From Bog-105 sp965277855 (lineage in GTDB: Bacteria; Acidobacteriota; Terriglobia; Bryobacterales; Bryobacteraceae): 64,000 nt of DNA. Of this stretch, positions 26,276 to 35,024 are shown piece after piece (position 1 is the first letter of the stretch; every line of letters starts with the position of its first letter). Location of the stretch: the NCBI GenBank assembly GCA_965277855.1, contig OZ255847.1, positions 1,798,001 to 1,862,000 of the forward strand. Direction: 5' to 3'. Position numbers and translations under genes: made by a program. The notes beneath the pieces are model-generated. The model searched no databases. It worked only from the letters and a program-made list of their open reading frames with translations, and was not told the DNA's origin.

Positions 26276-27400
26276 GTGTTTAGACTTCCAAGCATTGCGC
26301 TGCTGATCAGCCTGATCGCTAGCGCCCAAACGCCGGTGCCTGCCGCACGGCCTCCGCGACCGAAGCCGCCGACGCGCGATCCCCACACCCCCGGCTATGT
26401 CACGGCGAAAGAACTGCCTGACGGAAGCAATCCGCCAGCCAATGCCGAGGGGAACTTCATTCTCGGCCCTACCCACAATCCGGCCCCGGAGATGACGGCT
26501 AAGGATGGTGTGCCGCAGGGAACCGTGCACGAATTCACCATGAGTTCGGCCGACAGCAAGCTCTATCCGGGCATTGCGCGCGAGCCCAACACCTATGGAA
26601 CGGCCGATCCCGCCGATCCCGCCAAAATGGTTGTTACGACAAGCAATCCCGCGCCCTACACACGCAAGGTGGCGGTGTATGTGCCGAAGCAATATGTCGC
26701 GGGTACAGCCGCGCCGTTCATTGTCGGGGCGGACGGACCGGACCGGGCTTTGTTCACGGCGCTCGATAATTTGATTGCCGAACATCGCGTGCCCGTGATG
26801 ATTGCGATTTCGCTGGGGAACGGCAGCGGCGACGCGCAGGGAAGCGAACGCGGACTGGAATACGACACCATGTCGGGCCGGTACGCGGAGTTTGTCGAGC
26901 AAGAGGTGTTGCCTCTTGTCGAGAAACAATACAACGTGAAACTGACCAGAGATCCCGACGGGCGCGCGACGATGGGCGGCAGCTCCGGAGGATCGTGCGC
27001 TTTGATCATGGCCTGGTATCATCCGGAGCTGTATCATCGCGTGCTCACTTACTCGGGCACCTATGTAAACCAGCAATGGCCGTCGAATCCGCAGACGCCG
27101 CATGGTGCGTGGGAGTTTCACGAGCATCTGATCCCGAACACGCCGGCTAAGCCGCTGCGTCTCTGGATGGAGGTCGGGGACAGAGACCTGTTCAATCCGA
27201 ACTCCATGCACGACAACATGCACGACTGGGTGGTCGCGAATGAGGATATGGCCAAGGTGCTGGCCGCGAAGGGCTATCACTATCAGTTCGTATTCGCGCG
27301 TAATGCCGGGCATACGGACCGGGCGGTGAAGCAACAGACGTTGCCGGAGGCGCTGGAATTTCTATGGCAGGGATACCCGATCGCGGGCTCGGGGAAATGA
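26276..27400 (+). CDS. Secreted alpha/beta-hydrolase esterase (Fes/esterase-D-like)
   Basis: 374 residues. Signal peptide at 1-18, then a Pro-rich linker. A putative esterase domain starts near 120. The nucleophile elbow is MGGSSGGSCAL (Ser237), and a catalytic His is likely in NAGHTDRAV near the end. It resembles secreted enterochelin-esterase-like or sugar-ester hydrolases such as feruloyl or acetyl-xylan esterases; the substrate cannot be told. GTG 26276 is 4 bases after the DUF1552 stop. Its stop overlaps the next gene's ATG as ATGA (27397-27400), so it belongs to the same operon. Confidence 0.87.
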   Translation: MFRLPSIALLISLIASAQTPVPAARPPRPKPPTRDPHTPGYVTAKELPDGSNPPANAEGNFILGPTHNPAPEMTAKDGVPQGTVHEFTMSSADSKLYPGIAREPNTYGTADPADPAKMVVTTSNPAPYTRKVAVYVPKQYVAGTAAPFIVGADGPDRALFTALDNLIAEHRVPVMIAISLGNGSGDAQGSERGLEYDTMSGRYAEFVEQEVLPLVEKQYNVKLTRDPDGRATMGGSSGGSCALIMAWYHPELYHRVLTYSGTYVNQQWPSNPQTPHGAWEFHEHLIPNTPAKPLRLWMEVGDRDLFNPNSMHDNMHDWVVANEDMAKVLAAKGYHYQFVFARNAGHTDRAVKQQTLPEALEFLWQGYPIAGSGK

Positions 27401-28227
27401 TAACTCAGCAATCCGACGTCGCGATGCAGCAGATGAAAGATGCCATGCGCAATGCATGGATGGCCGGCGACTTCGGAGCCATCGCGAAGACAATGACGGC
27501 AAGCGCGGAGGCGTTCGTCGGGAAACTCAAGATCCCGTCCGGTTCCCGCGTCCTGGACGTCGCCTGCGGTACGGGGAATCTGGCCATTCCGCTCGCTCGG
27601 GGTGGAGCAATCGTCAGTGGCGTCGATATCGCGGCGAACCTCCTGGTCCAGGCGCGCGAACGTTCTGCCGCCGAGAATCTCACGATTCAGTTCGACGAAG
27701 GCGATGCCGAAGAGCTGCCCTACGCGGATGCCTCATTCGACGTCGTCGGCAGTATGTTCGGCGCGATGTTTGCACCACGGCCACAACTGGTCGCCGCTGA
27801 GTTGGCACGCGTACTCAGGCCCGGCGGTCTGCTGGCGATGGCTAACTGGAGTCCGGGCAGCTTCTCCGGCCAAATGTTTAAGGTGACCGCCCAGCATGTT
27901 CCGCCGCCTCCCGGCCTTGCGCCCCCTGTGCTCTGGGGCGACGAAATTGTGGTGCGCGAGCGACTCGCCCCGTTCTTCCGAGATATCAAGACTGAGCTCG
28001 TGCCTGTGGACTTTGAGCTGCCGGCCGATGCCGCCGGAGTTGTCATCTTTTTCCGTAAGTACTTCGGGCCGACACAGGTAGCCTTCAATCGCCTGGACGA
28101 AGCCGGTCAAACCGCCCTAGCCGCTGATCTCGAGCATCTTTGGACGCGTGCGAACGTTGCCGCAGACCCCGCCAATCGCACTTTGATTTATAACGAATAC
28201 CTGCAAGTGACCGCGACGCGTAATTAG
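27397..28227 (+). CDS. Class I SAM-dependent methyltransferase
   Basis: 276 residues. Rossmann methyltransferase motif I is VLDVACGTGNLAIPLA, followed by GVDIAANLLVQARERSA, EGDAEELPYADASFDVV and ARVLRPGGLLAMANW, as in UbiE/COQ5-like enzymes. ATG 27397 overlaps the esterase stop by 4 bases, so the protein is probably translationally coupled. A longer start at 27364 inside the esterase is unlikely. The acceptor is unknown. Convergent with accC after 5 bases. Confidence 0.88.
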   Translation: MITQQSDVAMQQMKDAMRNAWMAGDFGAIAKTMTASAEAFVGKLKIPSGSRVLDVACGTGNLAIPLARGGAIVSGVDIAANLLVQARERSAAENLTIQFDEGDAEELPYADASFDVVGSMFGAMFAPRPQLVAAELARVLRPGGLLAMANWSPGSFSGQMFKVTAQHVPPPPGLAPPVLWGDEIVVRERLAPFFRDIKTELVPVDFELPADAAGVVIFFRKYFGPTQVAFNRLDEAGQTALAADLEHLWTRANVAADPANRTLIYNEYLQVTATRN

Positions 28228-28232
28228 GTTGG

Positions 28233-29618
28233 TTACGCCCCGTGTCCTTCTGTGAGTCGCTCACTTCGTACATCGTCGGTAGCCAGTAACTTCCCCAGAT
28301 AGTTTGTGTCGAAGTTCCCCGCTACAAAATCGGGATCGCAAAGGATGCGGTCGTGGAGCGGAATGCTGGTGCGGATACCTTCGATAACGAACATACTGAG
28401 CGCGCGACGCATCCGGCAGATGGCTTCTTCGCGATCTTTCCCATGTGTAATCAATTTCGCAACCAGCGAGTCGTAATAAGGTGGAATGATGCCATCCGTG
28501 TAAGCGGCTGTATCGACACGAACGCCGATGCCGCCCGGCACATTCAAACCGGTAATGCGTCCAGGCGATGGCGTGAAAGTATGCGGGTCCTCGGCGTTGA
28601 TGCGGCACTCGATGGCATGTCCGGTGAGTTTCACCTGCCCTTGCAGAATCTCGTCCAGCGTTTCGCCGGCGGCAATACGGATCTGCGCTTTTACCAAGTC
28701 GACCCCGGTTACGAATTCAGTCACCGGATGCTCTACCTGGATGCGCGCATTTACCTCGATAAAGTAGAGACGGTTTTCATCATCCATCAGAAACTCGACT
28801 GTACCGGCATTGCTGTAACCGATGGCCTTCATCGCGGCCTGCAGCCGTTCGGAAATGGTCGCTCGCATCTCAGCGCTCACTGCGGGCGAAGGCGATTCTT
28901 CGAGCAGTTTTTGGTGACGCCGCTGAATGGAGCACTCGCGTTCGCCTAACACTTCGACGTGGCCGTGTTCGTCGCCGAGGATTTGAAATTCGATGTGGCG
29001 CGCGCCTTCGACCAGCTTCTCCATGTAGACGTCGCCCGAGGAAAACGCAGCCAGGGCTTCGCTTTGAGCCTGCACAAGGAGAGACGGCAGTTCGGCTTCC
29101 GAATGCACGATACGCATGCCGCGGCCGCCGCCGCCTGCTGAGGCTTTCAGCATGATGGGGTAGCCGATTTCCGAGGCAAGTGCGAGCGCTTCTTCGGCGC
29201 TGTTCAAAATGCCGCGCGAACCCGGCAGAATCGGCACGCCGGCTTGCTCCATAATGGCGCGCGCGTGCTGCTTCAATCCCATTTCACGAATGACGTCGGG
29301 CTTCGGTCCGATGAACTTGATGCCCGAAAGTTCGCACACCTCCGCGAAGCCGGCATTCTCGCTCAGGAAACCATATCCGGGGTGTACCGCATCGACATTG
29401 GTAATCTCGGCCGCGCTCATCACGGAGGGAATGTTGAGATAAGACAACGTGCTCTTAGCGGGCCCGATGCAGATCGCTTCATCGGCAAAGCGAACATGCA
29501 GGCTGTGGCGGTCCGCTTCCGAATACACGGCCACTGTTCTAATCCCGAGGTCCCTGCAAGCACAAATGACACGAAGAGCGATTTCGCCGCGGTTAGCGAT
29601 GAGGATCTTCTGAAACAT
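28233..29618 (-). CDS. accC: Acetyl-CoA carboxylase biotin carboxylase subunit
   Basis: 461 residues. It carboxylates biotin on BCCP with ATP and bicarbonate, the first step of fatty-acid synthesis. Intact motifs: KILIANRGEIALRVI, HPGYGFLSENAGFA, the ATP-grasp Gly loop ASAGGGGRGMRIV, LGERECSIQRRHQK, EFLMDDENRLYFIEVNARIQ and VEHPVTE. The length is close to the normal 450. It lies directly downstream of accB (18-base gap) in the usual accBC order, and both follow an M24 peptidase gene. Confidence 0.96.
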   Translation of the reverse strand: MFQKILIANRGEIALRVICACRDLGIRTVAVYSEADRHSLHVRFADEAICIGPAKSTLSYLNIPSVMSAAEITNVDAVHPGYGFLSENAGFAEVCELSGIKFIGPKPDVIREMGLKQHARAIMEQAGVPILPGSRGILNSAEEALALASEIGYPIMLKASAGGGGRGMRIVHSEAELPSLLVQAQSEALAAFSSGDVYMEKLVEGARHIEFQILGDEHGHVEVLGERECSIQRRHQKLLEESPSPAVSAEMRATISERLQAAMKAIGYSNAGTVEFLMDDENRLYFIEVNARIQVEHPVTEFVTGVDLVKAQIRIAAGETLDEILQGQVKLTGHAIECRINAEDPHTFTPSPGRITGLNVPGGIGVRVDTAAYTDGIIPPYYDSLVAKLITHGKDREEAICRMRRALSMFVIEGIRTSIPLHDRILCDPDFVAGNFDTNYLGKLLATDDVRSERLTEGHGA

Positions 29619-29636
29619 GAATTAAGCTTGGGTTCC

Positions 29637-30137
29637 TTACTCGGGGCGCAGCGTGAAGAGAGCTTCGCCGTACTCGATGGGGCGGCCGTTCTCGACGTGT
29701 TTGGCCACCACTACGCCCGCTGTTTCGGCTTCGATCTCGTTCATCAGCTTCATCGATTCGATAATGCAGAGCACCTGCTTCGGTTCCACCCGGTCGCCTA
29801 CCTTCACAAACGATGGCGCGCCGGGCGCGGGAGCATCGTAGTAAGTGCCGACGATGGGCGACTTCACGATAGTTTGCTTTTCTTCTTCGGCGGCTTTCGC
29901 CTGCGCGGCCGCGGCCGCCTCCTGCTGAGGAACTGTGAGGCCGTGGGAGGCAATCGTTTGCGGCAATCCGCCTGTCATAGAAACAGGTAGCACGGTGGGC
30001 AGCACGAGCCCCGGATTCGCTGCCGGCGGCGGCACGTTGCTGATTTTCACGCGTCCCTCGTTCATTTCCACTTCGAGCTCGGAAATTCCGGTCTCGCGCA
30101 CTACTTCAATCAGTTTTCGTATTTCGTCAATGGTCAT
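29637..30137 (-). CDS. accB: Biotin carboxyl carrier protein of acetyl-CoA carboxylase
   Basis: 166 residues: an N-terminal helical part (DEIRKLIEVVRETGISELEV), a Pro/Ala-rich mobile linker at about 38-90 and a biotinyl domain. The biotin attachment site is Lys130 in IIESMKLMNEIEAE, and the thumb region is SPIVGTYYDAPAPG. It carries the carboxyl group from AccC to the carboxyltransferase AccAD, which is not in this window. Preceded by the M24 peptidase by 36 bases; probably one operon with accC. Confidence 0.96.
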   Translation of the reverse strand: MTIDEIRKLIEVVRETGISELEVEMNEGRVKISNVPPPAANPGLVLPTVLPVSMTGGLPQTIASHGLTVPQQEAAAAAQAKAAEEEKQTIVKSPIVGTYYDAPAPGAPSFVKVGDRVEPKQVLCIIESMKLMNEIEAETAGVVVAKHVENGRPIEYGEALFTLRPE

Positions 30138-30173
30138 CGTTTGCTCACGCGGCGGCCCACTTCAAGAAGTAGC

Positions 30174-31265
30174 CTACAGGACGACTAATTCTTTCCCCGT
30201 GGGCGTGAGGATCTCGCACCCTTGCGCCGTCACTACCACCGTGTCTTCGATTCGGATTCCACCAAGTCCCTGCTCGTATACGCCGGGCTCTACCGTGATC
30301 ACCATTCCAGGTTGCAACTTAGTCCTTTCTTTACGGCCCACTCGTGGACGCTCGTGTATCTCCAGTCCGAGCCCGTGTCCGGTCGAATGAACGAATAGTT
30401 TGTCCAGACCGTAAGCGAGCAGCGTATCACGCACTTTCCGGTCTACGGAAGCACAGGAAACGCCTGGTTTGACGAAGTCGATCCCGGCCAGCTGGCTGTC
30501 CAGAACGCCCTTGTACATGCGGCGGATCTTCGCATCCAGCTTACCTAAGGCGTGTGTGCGAGTCATGTCGCTGGCATAGCCAGCCACTTTCGCACCCATA
30601 TCAATTAATAGTAGTTGATTGCCTTGAATCGGATAATTGGTGGGGTGGGCGTGCGGCAGGGCGGTCCGTTCGCCGGAAGCCACAATCGTTTCGAAAGCGG
30701 TGCCGTCGGCTCCGAGCAAACGCATCCGGTACTCGATCTCGGCGGCCAGATCCATTTCCGTCATGGACGGCTGGAACTGTTCGATCGCCTGCTCGAGCGC
30801 GATGGAGTTCAGTTTCACCGAAGCCCGGATGGTGCCGATTTCCGTCTCCGATTTCACCATGCGCAGCGTCTCGACGATGGACAACGTCGCCTTCAACCGG
30901 ACGCCTTTGCAGCATTCCCGCAGTTGCCGGTATTCCTCAAAGCTGATGCGGCTGTCTTCGAATCCGAGAGTGCGCAGTTTCAGCCGCTTCACCCACTTGG
31001 CGACCTCGAGCACAAGCGGTCTTTTCGCGATCTTCACTTCGCAATCGGATTGTTGCGCAGCCTGCGTTTCATAACGCGGATCTGTAAACAGAATCGTTCG
31101 CTCGGCGGTCACCAGCACGGCTCCATTACTGCCGGTGAATCCGCACAGGTAATGAACATTTGACGCCGCCGTAGTCAGAAAGGCGGGGAGCCGCAGCTCC
31201 CGCAATGCACCGCGCAGTTGAGCACGTCTGATGGCGTACTCCGATTCGTACTCGAGTTCACTCAT
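30174..31265 (-). CDS. Xaa-Pro aminopeptidase family (M24B) metallopeptidase
   Basis: 363 residues. It cleaves N-terminal residues next to proline, with two metals. The N-terminal creatinase-like domain (VHYLCGFTGSNGAVLV, TDPRYETQA) is followed by the pita-bread domain with ligands in LLIDMGAKVAGYASDMTRT, FVHSTGHGLGLEIHERPRVG, VITVEPGVY and GIRIEDTVVV. All five ligands appear present. The M24B peptidase-accBC neighbourhood is common in bacteria, often with efp, which is absent here. Its ATG follows the TAG of the oxidoreductase gene directly. Confidence 0.93.
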   Translation of the reverse strand: MSELEYESEYAIRRAQLRGALRELRLPAFLTTAASNVHYLCGFTGSNGAVLVTAERTILFTDPRYETQAAQQSDCEVKIAKRPLVLEVAKWVKRLKLRTLGFEDSRISFEEYRQLRECCKGVRLKATLSIVETLRMVKSETEIGTIRASVKLNSIALEQAIEQFQPSMTEMDLAAEIEYRMRLLGADGTAFETIVASGERTALPHAHPTNYPIQGNQLLLIDMGAKVAGYASDMTRTHALGKLDAKIRRMYKGVLDSQLAGIDFVKPGVSCASVDRKVRDTLLAYGLDKLFVHSTGHGLGLEIHERPRVGRKERTKLQPGMVITVEPGVYEQGLGGIRIEDTVVVTAQGCEILTPTGKELVVL

Positions 31266-32231
31266 CTAAGGTTTCAACAACAGCTTGCCGGACGTTTTGC
31301 GTGCTTCCAGCTCGCGGTGCGAGGCGGCTGCCTCAGCTAGAGGATATTCTTTATGAACCTGAACTTTGAGACGTCCTTCGCCGATCCAGCGGAACAGGTC
31401 GGAGGCGCGCCATGCGAGTTCTTCAGGATCGCTGATATAGTTGGCCAGCGAAGGACGGGTCAGGAATAAAGATCCTTTTTGCGAAAGCGTCAGCGGATCG
31501 ATCTCACCCACCGCACCGCTCGATTGTCCAAAACTCGCCAGCAAGCCACGCGGCTTAAGGCAATCCAGGCTCTTCGCAAAAGTTGTTTTACCGACCGAGT
31601 CGTAGACCACGTCGACGCCACCCGGCGCGATGCGCCTGGTTTCGGCGACAAAGTCCTGTTCGGTGTAGCGGATCACATGATCGGCACCGCAATCGCGAAC
31701 TGATTTTGCTTTTTCTTCGGTGGAACACGTGCCAATCACGGTAGCCCCGGCGATTTTGGCTAGCTGGACAATTAACAACCCGGTACCGCCCGCTGCGGCT
31801 TGTATTAAGCAGGTTTGGCCGGCTTGCAGGCGAAAGGTGGAATGCGTCAGGTAATGGGCGGTCATACCTTGCAGCATGACGGCGGCGCCTTGTTCAAAAG
31901 AGATCTGCTCGGGCAGCCGCACCAGCATTTTCTCCGGGACCACAGCATATTCGGCGTAGGAACCGCGCGCCATGGCATAGGCGACACGCTCGCCCACGCG
32001 AAACTTTCCGCCTGCGCCGACGGCTGCCACAGTGCCCGCGCCCTCATTGCCCAGCATCACCGGTTTTTCGGGCGCTTTATAGAGACCCTTGCGGAAATAG
32101 ACGTCGATATAGTTCACCCCGATCGAGGCGAGCTTGACCACGACCTCGCCCGCCCCCGGTTGCGGTGAGGCGACATCAACGTATTGCAGGTTCTCGGGCC
32201 CGCCCAGCGGGTCGGCTACGACAGCTTTCAT
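31266..32231 (-). CDS. NADPH:quinone oxidoreductase, zeta-crystallin type (MDR family)
   Basis: 321 residues of a zinc-free medium-chain dehydrogenase/reductase. The N-terminal GroES-like domain has GVNYIDVYFRKGLY and LGNEGAGTV. The nucleotide-binding domain has LIQAAAGGTGLLIVQLAK with the AAxGGxG NADPH motif. The C-terminus is LEARKTSGKLLLKP. ATG 32231 (MKAVVADPLGGPENL) is the family start; the frame continues upstream without resemblance. Its TAG abuts the ATG of the M24 peptidase, so it heads this minus-strand operon. A divergent permease gene starts about 130 bases away. Confidence 0.93.
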   Translation of the reverse strand: MKAVVADPLGGPENLQYVDVASPQPGAGEVVVKLASIGVNYIDVYFRKGLYKAPEKPVMLGNEGAGTVAAVGAGGKFRVGERVAYAMARGSYAEYAVVPEKMLVRLPEQISFEQGAAVMLQGMTAHYLTHSTFRLQAGQTCLIQAAAGGTGLLIVQLAKIAGATVIGTCSTEEKAKSVRDCGADHVIRYTEQDFVAETRRIAPGGVDVVYDSVGKTTFAKSLDCLKPRGLLASFGQSSGAVGEIDPLTLSQKGSLFLTRPSLANYISDPEELAWRASDLFRWIGEGRLKVQVHKEYPLAEAAASHRELEARKTSGKLLLKP

Positions 32232-32364
32232 ACCTAGCTGATTATAGTGGGACGAATCGTTCGGGGAGCTCGAGGCGCAGTGACGCCGGGGCTCGTCGCG
32301 CTTCACTTGACTAAAAAAACAGAGTAGGCCATACTCTCTCCCAGATGTCTGGGTGTTTAGTCCT

Positions 32365-35018
32365 ATGCTCCGCAAATTGCTAAATCTCTTCCGACCCCAT
32401 CAACTCGAAGCGGACCTCCGCGAGGAACTGGAGTTTCATCGCTCGAAAACCGCCGGCTCGCTCGGCAACGCAACGCTCGTGCAGGACCGCATGCGCGACG
32501 CCAGCACCATCGCGTGGCTCGAAACCCTGCTGCGGATATCCGTTACGGCTTGCGCCAGCTCGCCCGGGCTCCGGTTCTGGTGGCCGTTGCTGTGCTATCG
32601 CTTGCCCTCGGCATCGGAGCAAACACGGCCATCTTTACGCTCATCAATGCCGTTATGCTACAATCTCTGCCGGTGCGCGATCCGGGACGCCTGGTGCTGT
32701 TCTACGACGGCATTAATACCGGCGTCTACAGCGGCGGTCGCGTCCAATCCGATGAATACTCGTATCCGTTTTCGCAGTACTTACAAACACGCAACGATTC
32801 GTTCGAAGCTCTCGCCCCTTTTCGTCAAAGCAATGACAGCGTACTGCTGCACGTGGCAGGCACGAACGACACCGGGCCCAGCGAGCAGGCGAAGGTGCAT
32901 CTCGTCGCGGGAAATTACTTCGACGTGCTGGGCGTACATGCAGCCGCCGGACGTGTTCTTACTCCTGCTGACGATTCGCTCTCTGCTCCGCGCGTCGCCG
33001 TACTGAGCTATCCCTTCTGGCGCGACCGTTTCCGCCTGGATCCGGCCATTCTCGGCCAACAGGTGGTACTGAATGGAACGGCCTTCATGATCGTAGGCGT
33101 CGCAGACCGCCAGTTCTTCGGAGAACGCATCCAGACAGCGCCCGATTTCTGGCTCCCGTTATCCGCTGAAGCCCCGATTCTAACCGACGAATCCAAGCCT
33201 TTGCTGGATGCGCAGGATGTCTACTGGCTCAACTTCATCGGAAGACTGAAACCCGGCGTAAGCCTGAGCAGCGCTCAATCCGCCGTTAACGTTCGCTTTC
33301 ACCAATTCTATTTGGAACAGGCCGGCACGCGCCTCGCTCCCGACATCCGCCGCAAAATCGAAAACACGCGCATCCATCTCAGACCCGGCGGCTCCGGCAT
33401 CTCCGGGCTCCGTTATTTGTATGCGAAGCCTCTCCATATTCTGATGGGCGTAGTCGCTGTCGTCCTGCTGATCGCTTGCGCCAATATCGCCACTCTGTTG
33501 CTGGCCCGGGCTTCGGCGCGCCGCCAGGAATTTCTTGCGCGTCTCGCTCTCGGCGCATCGCGCGCCCGCTTGCTTCGCCAGGTGCTCACCGAGAGCGTTC
33601 TGCTGTCGGTACTCGCCGGTATTGCCGGCGCGGGTTTCGCCTGGTGGAGCGTCAAGCTGCTGGTTCTGCTGCTCCGTGTGAACCCCGTGGTGAAAGTCAA
33701 ACCCGACCCCGCCGTGCTGGCCTTCACCCTGGGGCTCTCGCTGGTTACCGGCATCTTATTCGGCATCTTCCCTGCCCTGAAATTCAGCCGCCTGGAACCC
33801 CGGCTCGGGAGCAATTCCAAAAGCGCTGTTCCAGGCAGAGGCCGCTTCAACGCCGCTCACGCACTGATCGCTCTGCAAGTTGCACTTTCTTTGATTCTTC
33901 TTCTTGGCGCAGGCTTACTCGCTCACAGCCTTCTCGCGCTAGAACTTCAGAACGCCGGTTTCCAGCGCGACAACGTTCTTTTGATAAAGAGCGACGCCAG
34001 TCTCGCGGGGTATCAAACGAGCGAACTGTTTCCGCTTTTCCGCCAGATCGAAGATCGAGTGTCCCAGCTTCCCGGTGTCGTCTCAGCCAGTATCGGACGC
34101 TTTACACCGGAGAGCGGCCATAGTTCTTCGGGCAATTTCTCGCTGGAAGGTTACACGGAAACACCGGGCAAGAAGCTCAACGTCTATCACGTGCCGGTGG
34201 CGCCGCGCTTCTTCGAAACGCTCGGTATTCCCGTCCTGCTCGGCCGAACCATCAACGCGCGTGACACGCCCGCCTCAACCCCAATCGCCATTGTTAACCA
34301 GACGTTCGTCAACCTCTATTTGGCCAAGCAAAATCCGCTCGGACAGCACATCTCGCTGGGCGCTCCCTTCAAAGCGCCCGGGGCGGAGATAGTCGGCGTA
34401 GTGGCAGATTCCAAGTACTACGACTTGCGCGAGCAAGCGCAGCCTATGGCTTTTTTCTCTCTCTGGCAGCAGCCGGCCGCCGAGTTTGAAGTAGTCCTTC
34501 GCACCGCCGCAGCGCCTTTAGGGATCACCGCTGAAGCGCGTCAAGCTTTAAAGCAGGTGAGCAGCAAACTGCCGGTTCTCGGGATCGGCACGCTCAACGC
34601 GCAAATCGAAAAATCGCTCGATCAGCAGAAGATGATCACCGGGCTCTGCAGCATCTTCGGCCTGCTTGCCCTCATCCTGGCATCAATCGGGATTTATGGC
34701 ACGCTCGCTTATTCGGTTGCTGGAAGAACCGCGGAAATCGGGATCCGCATGGCCATCGGTGCGCAGCGCCGTAACGTTATCTGGATGGTTCTGCGCGATT
34801 CGTTCGTTCTCATCGCTCTCGGTCTGTCGGCCGGTCTGCCGCTCGCTTTTGGCGCCGCCCGCTGGCTCAAGAGCTTTCTTTTCGGCGTCCGCGAGATCGA
34901 TCCGTTCGCTATTGCAGCCGCAGTGTTCCTGATACTCGCGCTGGCTCTCGCGGCCAGCTATCTTCCGGCTCGCCGCGCCGCTAGAATCGATCCTATGCGG
35001 GCGCTCCGGCATGAATAA
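32365..35018 (+). pseudogene. ABC-type permease (ADOP) split by a frameshift near 32533
   Basis: A full ADOP permease is encoded but in two frames. From ATG 32365 the frame reads LRKLLNLFRPHQLEADLREE and reaches AWLETLL. At 32533-32534 one base is missing, and the gene continues in another frame as DIRYGLRQLARAPVLV to LPARRAARIDPMRALRHE. The junction matches the usual ETLLxDIRYGLRQL of this family. The 834-residue second part could be translated from GTG 32514 and holds both FtsX blocks. It may be a pseudogene, a sequencing error or a functional shortened permease. Convergent with the next permease. Confidence 0.85.
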
Positions 35019-35024
35019 TCTCAC

